A stretch of DNA of 64,000 bases from Desulfobacula toluolica Tol2 (GTDB lineage Bacteria; Desulfobacterota; Desulfobacteria; Desulfobacterales; Desulfobacteraceae), in contig NC_018645.1 in the NCBI RefSeq assembly GCF_000307105.1, forward strand, positions 159,001 through 223,000, written 5' to 3'. This document shows positions 1-7,441 of the stretch, piece after piece. The translations under genes were made by a program, and so were the position numbers. The notes under the pieces are model-generated. The model searched no databases and was not told the origin of the DNA. It saw only the letters and a list, made by a program, of their open reading frames with translations. Numbering within the stretch: position 1 is the stretch's first letter; each line of letters begins with the position of its first letter.

Positions 1-72
1 AATTACCATCACCAGTGAAACAACGAATACCATTATAATGCTTAATGATAAAGTTTTCTTGTTTATTGACAT
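1..72 (-). CDS. N-terminus of a membrane protein, cut by the window edge
   Basis: Twenty-four codons are open from an ATG at 72 to the window edge, with a good ribosome site (AGGGAG) 7 bases upstream. The peptide starts MSINKKTLSLS and continues into an unbroken hydrophobic run (IIMVFVVSLVMVI), as expected for the first membrane helix of a transporter or a signal anchor. The family cannot be named from so little. It is divergent from the aminotransferase gene, has its own consensus sigma-54 promoter at 326-341 and shares the palindromic upstream sites. I infer that it may be the permease for the amine or amino acid that the neighbouring aminotransferase uses. Confidence 0.55.
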   Translation of the reverse strand, partial: MSINKKTLSLSIIMVFVVSLVMVI

Positions 73-325
73 TGCTTTCTCCCTGTTAAAGTTGTGTCGT
101 TTAAATTGTGTTGTTTAAATTTATTTTTAATCTGCAACCCCGTCATGTCAATGAAAATAATATTATGTTCTTTCCTCCCCGATCAAACAAATACTCTCCG
201 TGATGAGTGAAATACCTCATGGTTTGTTATGAATTTGATCTTTTTAATTTAAATTCATTATCGTCAATTTGCCGCCATATGATACACGCTTGTAAAATAT
301 AGGCTATTGGACTACCATAGATGAA

Positions 326-341
326 TGCAAATGGTGTGCCA
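326..341 (-). promoter_or_regulatory. sigma-54 promoter for the leftward gene
   Basis: Read on the minus strand this is TGGCAC-ACCAT-TTGCA, an exact match to the sigma-54 -24/-12 consensus (TGGCAC-N5-TTGCA). It implies a leader of roughly 240 nt before the ATG at 72. It pairs divergently with the promoter at 686-701. Confidence 0.75.
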
Positions 342-433
342 GGAATGAACTCTCCCGATTGCCCTTATATAAAAGGAAAAAGCCTGCCTGTTGACCATGA
401 GGACATCCCAATATTTAGCTGAGATTTAATGAT

Positions 434-453
434 ATTATGCATATTAGCATAAT
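434..453. promoter_or_regulatory. palindrome, candidate activator site
   Basis: ATTATGC-N6-GCATAAT is a perfect 7-bp inverted repeat. It lies between the two divergent sigma-54 promoters, at a distance typical of enhancer-binding-protein sites. It shares an ATGC half-site core with the palindromes at 542-574. Confidence 0.5.
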
Positions 454-541
454 GTTTTATGTTTTTTTGAGGCTATGATATAGCCTTTCAATGGCTTATT
501 CGCCTGTTCGCCTGTGTTTGGTTGTAAAATTTATGCGATTT

Positions 542-574
542 ATGCACAAATGCATTATTATGCACTTGTGCATA
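542..574. promoter_or_regulatory. tandem palindromes, candidate enhancer for a sigma-54 activator
   Basis: Two adjacent palindromes are visible: ATGCA-CAAA-TGCAT (542-555) and TATGCAC-TT-GTGCATA (559-574). They are centred about 17 bp apart and lie 110-145 bp upstream of the -24 element of the rightward promoter and about 200 bp upstream of the leftward one. This is the classic upstream activating position. The nearest candidate regulator is the sigma-54 activator at 4271-6061. Confidence 0.55.
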
Positions 575-685
575 GCTTTGTGTGTGTTTTGTATTTGTGT
601 CTGGTTTGGAATATGATGTTAAAATAAAGATATTTCCTTTGAATACAGGGCTTTTGTGGTGGTCTTGGCATAAAATATTAAGTTG

Positions 686-701
686 TGGCATGAGATTTGC
701 T
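686..701 (+). promoter_or_regulatory. sigma-54 promoter for the aminotransferase/AOR genes
   Basis: TGGCAT-GAGAT-TTGCT matches the sigma-54 -24/-12 consensus with the required GG-N10-GC spacing. It lies about 130 bp upstream of the ATG at 830. The stretch from 73 to 829 contains no convincing gene, only this divergent regulatory region. Confidence 0.75.
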
Positions 702-829
702 AAATTGATTTTAATTGGAACGAACCCCGGATTTGTTCATGAAGAAGCCGGCAATTTTACTGGATCTTCCTTCTAACCGATCTGTCGCCAATACACAGAC
801 CATTAATATAAATAAGCGGAGAAAACAAG

Positions 830-2137
830 ATGACTTCCACTAAATCAGAATACTTTCGAAAAATGCGTCAGGAACATGTAGCCCAGGGACCGGCCCACAT
901 CACCCAAGCGGTTATCCAAAAAGCCTCGGGTGCGGTCATGACCGATGTGGACGGAAAAGAGTTTATTGATTTTGCCGGCGGTATCGGTGTCAATAATGTG
1001 GGGCATTCCCATCCAAAAGTTGTAAAAGCCATCAAGGATCAGGCAGATCAATTTATTCACACCTGTTTTCATGTGGGCATGTATGACTCCTATATTGAGC
1101 TGGCAGCGAGGCTCAATGATTTGGCACCCGGGGATTTTGCCAAAAAAACCATGTTTGGCAACAGTGGTGCGGAAGCTGTTGAAAATGCCGTCAAAGTGGC
1201 GCGATATGCAACCAAGCGACCGGCTGTCATTGCCTTTGAAAACGGGTTCCATGGCAGAACTTTGCTGACAATGTCATTGACCAGCAAGATTATGCCCTAC
1301 AAATACGGTTTCGGACCTTTTGCCCCTGAAATTTACCGCATCCCATATCCTTATTGTTACCGTTGCCCGTTAGGATGCAAGTATCCTGATTGCAATATCG
1401 CGTGTGCTGAGTATCTTGAATCTTATTTTATCACCTATGTTGATCCTGATTCAGTTGCCGCCATCATAGCCGAGCCGATTCAGGGAGAAGGCGGATTTGT
1501 CACACCTCCGCCGGAATATTTTCCTAAACTGGCTGAAATTTGTAAAAAACATGGAATTCTTCTGATTATTGATGAGGTACAGTCAGGAGCCGGCAGGACT
1601 GGCAAATTTCTTGCCATTGAACATTGGGGAATTGAGCCGGATATCATCACCCAGGCCAAGAGTCTTGCAGGAGGTATGCCCCTGAGTGCCATTACCGGCA
1701 GACAAGAATTGATGGACGCCCCCCATCCAGGCGGACTTGGCGGAACATACAGCGGGAACCCATTGTCCTGTAAAGCTGCACTGGCTGTCCTGGACATTCT
1801 TTTTGAGGACAAACTGCTTGAAAGATCCAAAGAACTTGGCGAAATTTTGTTTCAACGTTTTTCAGAACTCCAGAATTCCTTTGAAATCATCGGCGATGTC
1901 AGGGGAAAAGGTCCCATGCTGGCTCTTGAGCTTGTCAAAGACAGACAAACCAGGGAACCTGCGGCAGCAGAAGCTAAAAAACTGACCCAGCTTTGTTATG
2001 AAAAAGGACTTGTTCTCTTGTCATGCGGTAATTTCGGCAATGTCATCCGAACACTTATGCCTTTTGTCATCACAGATGAACAATTGGATAAAGGCCTGTC
2101 CATCATGGAAGAGAGCCTCAGAGAACTGACCAAATAA
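830..2137 (+). CDS. class III PLP aminotransferase (GabT-like)
   Basis: This 435-aa protein belongs to the class III (omega) aminotransferase family, whose members include 4-aminobutyrate, ornithine and related transaminases. They move an omega-amino group to 2-oxoglutarate or pyruvate using pyridoxal phosphate in the cytoplasm. Visible marks are the PLP phosphate site GNSGAEAVENAVK, FHGRT, the EPIQGEGG segment, the DEVQSGAGRTGK cofactor aspartate motif and the Schiff-base lysine in TQAKSLAGGMPL. An unusual Cys-rich insert (CYRCPLGCKYPDCNIAC, about residues 180-196) resembles a metal-binding loop. The ATG follows GGAG. An aldehyde ferredoxin oxidoreductase lies downstream, so a plausible route is amine to semialdehyde to acid, for example GABA to succinate. 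The exact substrate is not readable. Confidence 0.85.
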   Translation: MTSTKSEYFRKMRQEHVAQGPAHITQAVIQKASGAVMTDVDGKEFIDFAGGIGVNNVGHSHPKVVKAIKDQADQFIHTCFHVGMYDSYIELAARLNDLAPGDFAKKTMFGNSGAEAVENAVKVARYATKRPAVIAFENGFHGRTLLTMSLTSKIMPYKYGFGPFAPEIYRIPYPYCYRCPLGCKYPDCNIACAEYLESYFITYVDPDSVAAIIAEPIQGEGGFVTPPPEYFPKLAEICKKHGILLIIDEVQSGAGRTGKFLAIEHWGIEPDIITQAKSLAGGMPLSAITGRQELMDAPHPGGLGGTYSGNPLSCKAALAVLDILFEDKLLERSKELGEILFQRFSELQNSFEIIGDVRGKGPMLALELVKDRQTREPAAAEAKKLTQLCYEKGLVLLSCGNFGNVIRTLMPFVITDEQLDKGLSIMEESLRELTK

Positions 2138-2154
2138 TTTTTTAATCTTGCTTG

Positions 2155-2188
2155 CCGGCCTTTGCCTCAAATAAACGACAAAGGCCGG
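2155..2188. other. intergenic hairpin
   Basis: CCGGCCTTTG (2155-2164) and CAAAGGCCGG (2179-2188) form a perfect 10-bp stem with a 14-nt loop, 18 bases after the aminotransferase stop. No T-run follows, so it may be a processing or attenuation structure rather than an intrinsic terminator. Confidence 0.5.
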
Positions 2189-2244
2189 ACCGGGATATGA
2201 CCCAATTGTGAAACACCGGTTTTTAGCCGGGTTAGGAATTCCAT

Positions 2245-4008
2245 ATGAAAGGATTTTTCAACCGTCTCATCATCATTAATGTTACAGACCAGACGACAGA
2301 GGTTCAAAAAATTGATGATCAGATGTTAAAACTGTATATGGGCGGCAAGGGACTTGCCACGCACCTGCTGTTAAACCACAATCCCCCCGGGGTTGACCCC
2401 TTTTCGCCGGACAATCATTTTATTATCGGGTTGGGGCCTGTAACCGACAGCCTGTTATACGGAAGCTGCAGATACGGCATTTTTTCAAAATCCCCGTTAA
2501 CCGGTTTTTATGGAGAATCCTATTCCGGCGGCAAAGTGGCCGAATCCATCAGTCAGACCGGATATGATTTTATCCTTCTCAAAGGTGCTTCTTCTAAGCC
2601 CTTGTGGATTGAAATTTGTGACAAGGCTGTTTTATTCCATGATGCCGAAGATCTCTGGGGAAAAGACACATATGAAACAGAAGACCTGTTAAAAGAACGC
2701 TGCGGGCAAAAAGGCGCAGGTGCCATGGTGATCGGCCCTGCAGGAGAGAATCTTGTCCGGTTTGCCGTTGTGGAAAACGATTATTGGCGGTCTGCAGGAA
2801 GAACAGGTATGGGAGCCGTTCTGGGGTCTAAAAAGATAAAAGGCCTTGTTTTTCATGGAACCCAAAAGCGAGAATTTCATGATCCTGATCAAATCCGGCA
2901 ATATTCCAAAAACATGCTCAAGGAATTGAAAAACCATCCAGCCACAGAGACTTACCGGAATCTGGGCACGCCGGTAATGGTGGCAGGGCTGAACAATGCA
3001 GGTGCGTTCCCCACAAAATACTGGTCCAAAGGCACCTGTGAACATTGGGAAAAAATCAATGCCCAGAGCATGAAGGAAAAATTAAATGCCAAACCCCGGT
3101 CCTGCAGAAAGTGTTTCATGGGCTGTGGAAAGTATGTGACCGTAAATGAGGGCAAACACAAGGGATTGCATCTGGAAGGCCCCGAGTATGAGACCATTTA
3201 CACCTTTGGCGGACTGTGCATGGTAGACAGTATTGAAGATATTGTGTGGCTAAACGATATTTGTGACCGGTTGGGCATGGACACCATGAGTGCCGGCAAC
3301 CTTGCCGCATTGACCATAGAAGCCTCCCAAAGGGGCAAGATCAACGAAGATTATGCCTATGGCGATGCCGATGCCGTGGCCGACATCCTTTTTAAGACAG
3401 CCAAGCGCGAAGGCCTGGGTGGTCTGCTTGCCGAAGGAATCAAATCTGCCGGTGCGGAAATGGATATGGCCGATGAAATAGTTCATGTCAAGGGCCTTGA
3501 ACCGGCCGGGTATGACCCAAGGGTTTTAAAGGGTATGGCTCTTGCCTATTCCGTCAGCCCAAGAGGTGCCTGCCATTTAAGAAGCACCTTTTACAAAGCT
3601 GAATTGTCCGGCATGATTGATCCTGACCAGATTGAAGACAAGGCTGAACTGTTTTTGGATTTTGAAGACAGGTGTACTTTGTTTGATACCTTTATCCTGT
3701 GCCGGTTTTACAGGGATTTTTATCCTTGGGAAGAGTTGTCCAAACTTTTTTTCATGACCACGGGCGTTGAGTTTTCAAAAGATGAGCTGCGCGCTCTTGC
3801 TTCCAGGGTCACGGATGAAACCCGTAAATTCAATATCAGGGAAGGGCTGACCATTGAGGATGACTTTCTTCCCAAACGGCTTTTCAAAGAAAAACTGAAC
3901 GGCAAACAAGGTATTTCAGAAGACGAATTGAGCAGTATGATACAAGATTATTATAGATTAAGAGGATGGGACAAGAATGGTGTTCCCCAAGAAAAATCCA
4001 GTCTATAA
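2245..4008 (+). CDS. aldehyde ferredoxin oxidoreductase family protein
   Basis: This 587-aa protein has the layout of tungsten-pterin aldehyde:ferredoxin oxidoreductases, which oxidise aldehydes to acids and reduce ferredoxin. The N-terminal domain starts MKGFFNRLIIINVT and includes the GGKGLATHLL and GSCRYGIFSKSPLTGFYGE segments typical of the pterin-binding half. The [4Fe-4S] cysteines are CRKCFMGC (about residues 288-295), with a distal Cys near FDTFILCRFYRDF. Length agrees with the family (about 580-630 aa). It lies 107 bp behind the aminotransferase and probably shares its sigma-54 promoter. I infer oxidation of the semialdehyde produced by transamination. Aromatic aldehyde oxidation is an alternative. 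Confidence 0.85.
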   Translation: MKGFFNRLIIINVTDQTTEVQKIDDQMLKLYMGGKGLATHLLLNHNPPGVDPFSPDNHFIIGLGPVTDSLLYGSCRYGIFSKSPLTGFYGESYSGGKVAESISQTGYDFILLKGASSKPLWIEICDKAVLFHDAEDLWGKDTYETEDLLKERCGQKGAGAMVIGPAGENLVRFAVVENDYWRSAGRTGMGAVLGSKKIKGLVFHGTQKREFHDPDQIRQYSKNMLKELKNHPATETYRNLGTPVMVAGLNNAGAFPTKYWSKGTCEHWEKINAQSMKEKLNAKPRSCRKCFMGCGKYVTVNEGKHKGLHLEGPEYETIYTFGGLCMVDSIEDIVWLNDICDRLGMDTMSAGNLAALTIEASQRGKINEDYAYGDADAVADILFKTAKREGLGGLLAEGIKSAGAEMDMADEIVHVKGLEPAGYDPRVLKGMALAYSVSPRGACHLRSTFYKAELSGMIDPDQIEDKAELFLDFEDRCTLFDTFILCRFYRDFYPWEELSKLFFMTTGVEFSKDELRALASRVTDETRKFNIREGLTIEDDFLPKRLFKEKLNGKQGISEDELSSMIQDYYRLRGWDKNGVPQEKSSL

Positions 4009-4270
4009 GCGGGTTTTCAATTCTTCTGATACGTTTGATGTTTTGATGTGGTGGACTGCTGATCAGTGAGCTTTTGTTGCTGATTGATTTGTGTTTCACC
4101 ATATCAAGGCTTAACAGCCTGGCCCAGTTGTTTGAATGCAGGTTGTTAAACCATCTCCTGGGTTGCCGGTCTCATTGAGGCCGGCAACTGAACTGCAGGC
4201 AAAGGAACTGCCTGCAACTGAACTGCCGGGCAGCGGTGAAGAAAAGTTTGTATCCGTCATAAACAAAAAA
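4009..4270. repeat. convergent intergenic region with a short repeated motif
   Basis: There is no gene in the 262 bp between two convergent genes. Around 4180-4235 the motif GCAACTGAACTGC occurs twice, with related CTGCAGGCAAAGGAACTGC units between. This gives a local GC-richer repeat with overlapping inverted halves (GCAGGC/GCCTGC). It may act as a bidirectional transcription barrier, but there is no clear poly-T tract. Confidence 0.35.
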
Positions 4271-6061
4271 TTATGCCAGGTTGTGTTTTTTAAGCTTCCT
4301 GGCAATGGTTGACTGATTAAGTCCCAGTATTTTTGCCGCATTGGCCTGGGTACGGCAGTTTTTCAACACGGTTTCAAGAACGGTTTTTTCCAGTTCATCA
4401 ACCATTTGCTGAAGAGTCTGGCCCTGGTTCCAGCCTTCGATTACAGGGGTGCCGGCTTCTGTTTTTCTTTGAACGCTTCCGGGAAGATCTTTATACTCGA
4501 TGTTGCTGTTCTGGGACATGACCACCAGTCGTTCACAGATATTGATCATTTCCCTGACATTTCCGGGATATGGATATGCCACAAGCGCATCCACAGCTTC
4601 ACTGGAAAGAGCCATCTTTTTTTTCTTATATTTTTTGCAAAATAGATTTAAATAATGATCAATCAACGGAACCAGGCATTCCTTGCGTTTTCTTAACGGC
4701 GGTATTTTTAACGGAACCACGTTGAGCCTGTAGTAAAGGTCGCTGCGAAACTGTTTTTTTTCAATCATCTTTTTCAAGTCCCGGTTGGTTGCGGCAATAA
4801 TCCGCACATCCACTTTCTTGCTGTCGGTTCCCCCGACACGGCTGATCACGCCGTCTTCTATGAATTTGAGCAGTTTTACCTGTGAGCCAAGGGGAAGTTC
4901 GGCGATTTCATCCAGAAAAATAATGCCCTTGTCTGCCAGCTCAAATTTGCCAGGCTTTCCTTTTTGACGTGCCCCGGTAAAAGCCCCTTTTGCATAGCCA
5001 AACAATTCGCTTTCAACCAGAGAGTCTGGAATGGAGCCGCAATTGATTTTGATCATGGGGTGGCCGGCCCTGGTGGAATATTTATGGATCAGATCAGTAA
5101 TCACCCCTTTGCCGGTTCCCGACTCTCCAAGAACCAGTACGGTAGAGTCAACTTCCGCCAGTTTTATGGCCTTTTGAATGATTTTCACATAATTTGAGCT
5201 TTTTGCGATAATATGCCTGGATTCAGTCTCTTCAATCTGTTTTTCCAGAAGATCTCTTTTGTACTGGGCAGTCAATTGAGCTTTTTCTTCCAGCTCCTGC
5301 TTGAGTTTTATGATATCTGTGATATCCCTTTCATTGACCACCACCCTGAACAGATTGCCATTTGGATCAAACACGGGATTGCCGGTTAGAAACAGCTGCT
5401 TTCCGTCCTTTGTTTCCTGGATGAGATTGACTTTTTTCCGGGTCTTGAGAACCTCAAGCGTGACTGACTTGTCAATGATTTTTCTTTTAACCAGTTCCCG
5501 GATGTTTTTGCCCACAAATTTTTTTGATGTGATCCGGGTCATGCGTTCGCTTGCCGGGTTGATACGAAGTATAACACCGTTTCCGTCACATATAAACAAG
5601 CCGTCGTTACTGCTGTCAATAATGGTGTCCAGCTCAATTGAAAGTTGTTGAAAAGAGACCATCTCACTGGATATTTTTTCAATGGTGGTCATGTCTTCAA
5701 ATACAGCCAGTATGCCGATCAATTCATTGTTATGAAAAATGGGATTGAGCATGGCCGAAAAACTGTTGCCCTTTTTTTTAATGACAATGTTTAACAGCGC
5801 TTGTTTTGTTTCCAGAACTTTACGGATAGCGGCTTGAAGGGGAGGAATGGTTGTGTCCAGCAAGGCCCCGGGATAGATATCAAGACTGTTCCTGGCAATT
5901 TTGTTTGAAATAATGGTTTGAAATGATTTGCTGAAAACGGCAATACCGTTGGGTGTTGCGTTTAACAGGGAATTTCCAAACTCTTTCCAGTCCAGATTTA
6001 TTTTTCCGTCACCAGAATGGTTCCAGATTGGATATTTTGTAGATATCATTGGATCATCCAT
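4271..6061 (-). CDS. PAS-containing sigma-54-dependent transcriptional activator
   Basis: This 596-aa enhancer-binding protein has two N-terminal PAS-type sensor domains (about 20-125 and 150-265), then a sigma-54 AAA+ domain from about residue 290. The ATPase shows Walker A GESGTGKG, the sigma-54 contact loop GAFTGA (in YAKGAFTGARQKGKPG), Walker B IIFLDEIAEL and the DVRIIAATN segment. A C-terminal Fis-type helix-turn-helix follows (NAAKILGLNQSTIARKLKKH). It has no receiver domain, so it likely responds to a ligand or redox signal through its PAS domains. Two consensus sigma-54 promoters and palindromes lie 3.7-5.7 kb away (326-701). I infer that it controls that divergent pair. Confidence 0.9.
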   Translation of the reverse strand: MDDPMISTKYPIWNHSGDGKINLDWKEFGNSLLNATPNGIAVFSKSFQTIISNKIARNSLDIYPGALLDTTIPPLQAAIRKVLETKQALLNIVIKKKGNSFSAMLNPIFHNNELIGILAVFEDMTTIEKISSEMVSFQQLSIELDTIIDSSNDGLFICDGNGVILRINPASERMTRITSKKFVGKNIRELVKRKIIDKSVTLEVLKTRKKVNLIQETKDGKQLFLTGNPVFDPNGNLFRVVVNERDITDIIKLKQELEEKAQLTAQYKRDLLEKQIEETESRHIIAKSSNYVKIIQKAIKLAEVDSTVLVLGESGTGKGVITDLIHKYSTRAGHPMIKINCGSIPDSLVESELFGYAKGAFTGARQKGKPGKFELADKGIIFLDEIAELPLGSQVKLLKFIEDGVISRVGGTDSKKVDVRIIAATNRDLKKMIEKKQFRSDLYYRLNVVPLKIPPLRKRKECLVPLIDHYLNLFCKKYKKKKMALSSEAVDALVAYPYPGNVREMINICERLVVMSQNSNIEYKDLPGSVQRKTEAGTPVIEGWNQGQTLQQMVDELEKTVLETVLKNCRTQANAAKILGLNQSTIARKLKKHNLA

Positions 6062-6088
6062 ATTTTTTTTCCAATACCGTGGTTTTCG

Positions 6089-6719
6089 TCAGGCCTTTAT
6101 ATTTGTTTCATTATATTTATCGATCAGTCTTTTAAGAATTTCATAGGGCTTTGCGCCCACAAGCCGGTCAAGCCCGATAAAAAAGCTTGGAACTGCGGCA
6201 ACACCCTTTGCTTTTGATAATTTCCAATCCGAATCCACGGCATCTGAGAACTTGCGGGTTTCAATCACTTTTTTGCCTTCGTTGTAATCCAGGCCTGCGC
6301 GTTCTGCCAGGCGTAATAACACATCTTTTTGGCCGATGTTTTCTCCGTTTGCAAAATACGCTTTAAAAGTTTCCATGTGGAAACTGTGACCACAGCCTTT
6401 TGTCTGGGCCCACAGCCCCATCTCATGGGCAAGACGGCTGTTATACGTCATTGTTGTGTTCTCAAAAGCCAGCCCAAATGTTTTGGCGGTTGTTTTCAGT
6501 TGATCCATCACTTTGTTCACATTAACCTTTCTTCCTTTTTTTTTAAACAGCTCTTCCAGAGACATGCCCTGTTCGGGTATGTCAGGATGAAGGGGAAATG
6601 CCCGCCATTTGATTTGAATATCATACTCTTTTTTTAATCTTTCAATACTCCCGGTAATGAAATAGCACCAGGGTCAAACATAATCTGAAAATATTTCAAG
6701 CTCCATAGATGAAACCATT
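6089..6719 (-). CDS. DsbA/FrnE-like thioredoxin-fold protein with in-frame TGA and a frame break
   Basis: The downstream 158 codons (from ATG 6565) are clearly the DsbA-family FrnE type, ending in the cis-Pro region KGVAAVPSFFIG. The expected N-terminus lies upstream. An ATG at 6719, 7 bases after GGAG, reads MVSSMELEIFSDYV, then TGA (6675-6677), then PWCYF. In the family this position is CPWC, so the TGA replaces the first active-site cysteine. After CYF the homologous reading (ITGSIERLKKEYD) continues in the neighbouring frame, which runs open into the main ORF. One extra T in the run near 6659-6664 would explain this. So it is either a selenoprotein (UPWC) with a one-base sequencing error, or a decaying gene. 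The downstream frame alone could start at an ATG at 6682 but has no ribosome site and lacks the active site. Confidence 0.6.
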
Positions 6720-6768
6720 GTTTTTCTCCTTTAATTTTTTGTTGTGGCAGCTTGATCTGCCATGATGA

Positions 6769-7434
6769 TTATTCGTTTTTTAAATATTCACCCATAAGCA
6801 GCCGGTTTTTAGGGGTGATGGTGTCCGGGATTTTCTGGGTTATAATATTATATCCCTTTGATTTGAGGCGCATTGCCCTTGCCGTGTCAATGGCAAGTGG
6901 ACCATTCATCCAGCCGTCAAGATTTGCTGTATAAGAATTTTTTACATCATGACAGCAGGGCAGAACCGCCACCCTGGCACTCTGTTCAATGGCCTTGTCC
7001 ATCACCAGGTCGGTTAATGCTCCGCAGGCATGGGCGGATACCACCATATCCTCCGGGAGAACCTTAATATCCTGGATTAGCGCTTGTTTGTAAATGATCC
7101 TGTTTTTCAGCCTGGGCCAGGTGTCTATCAATGCCTGGGATAGTTTTGTTGCATTTAAAGGAATGTTTTTATCCACTGCAACAGCCGTTTTTGAACTGTT
7201 GTCAAGGATGAGCATGATATGTGCCAAAAGGCCGTGGCCGCAGGCAAGATCAAGCACCCTTCCGCCCCGGTATCTGCGCCGCACCCGTTTGGCCATTTCC
7301 CATGCTTCATGCAGCTCTTTTCTGGGCAGGGTTCCGGCGCGGCATACAGCCCTTGCAATTTTATCAAAAAGGGTGGTGCCTGGAAAAAGGGCCTGCTGTT
7401 TCGGGGTCAGGCGGTTTTTTGAGGATTTTTTCAT
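6769..7434 (-). CDS. SAM-dependent methyltransferase-like protein
   Basis: This 221-aa protein has a Rossmann methyltransferase core. VLDLACGHGLLAHIML (about residues 58-73) is motif I for S-adenosylmethionine, followed by an acidic VAVDKN end of beta-2. A later conserved VVSAHACGALTDLVMDKAI stretch and LPCCHD resemble the Methyltransf_32 / SAM-methyltransferase group of unknown target. It starts 7 bp after the copA stop and is probably cotranscribed with it. Neither the substrate nor a role in metal handling can be read from the sequence. Confidence 0.6.
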   Translation of the reverse strand: MKKSSKNRLTPKQQALFPGTTLFDKIARAVCRAGTLPRKELHEAWEMAKRVRRRYRGGRVLDLACGHGLLAHIMLILDNSSKTAVAVDKNIPLNATKLSQALIDTWPRLKNRIIYKQALIQDIKVLPEDMVVSAHACGALTDLVMDKAIEQSARVAVLPCCHDVKNSYTANLDGWMNGPLAIDTARAMRLKSKGYNIITQKIPDTITPKNRLLMGEYLKNE

Positions 7435-7441
7435 GATCTGC

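Noticed and set aside
582-776. A 64-codon frame upstream of the aminotransferase
   Set aside because: It covers the sigma-54 promoter, has no ribosome site and a low-complexity composition.
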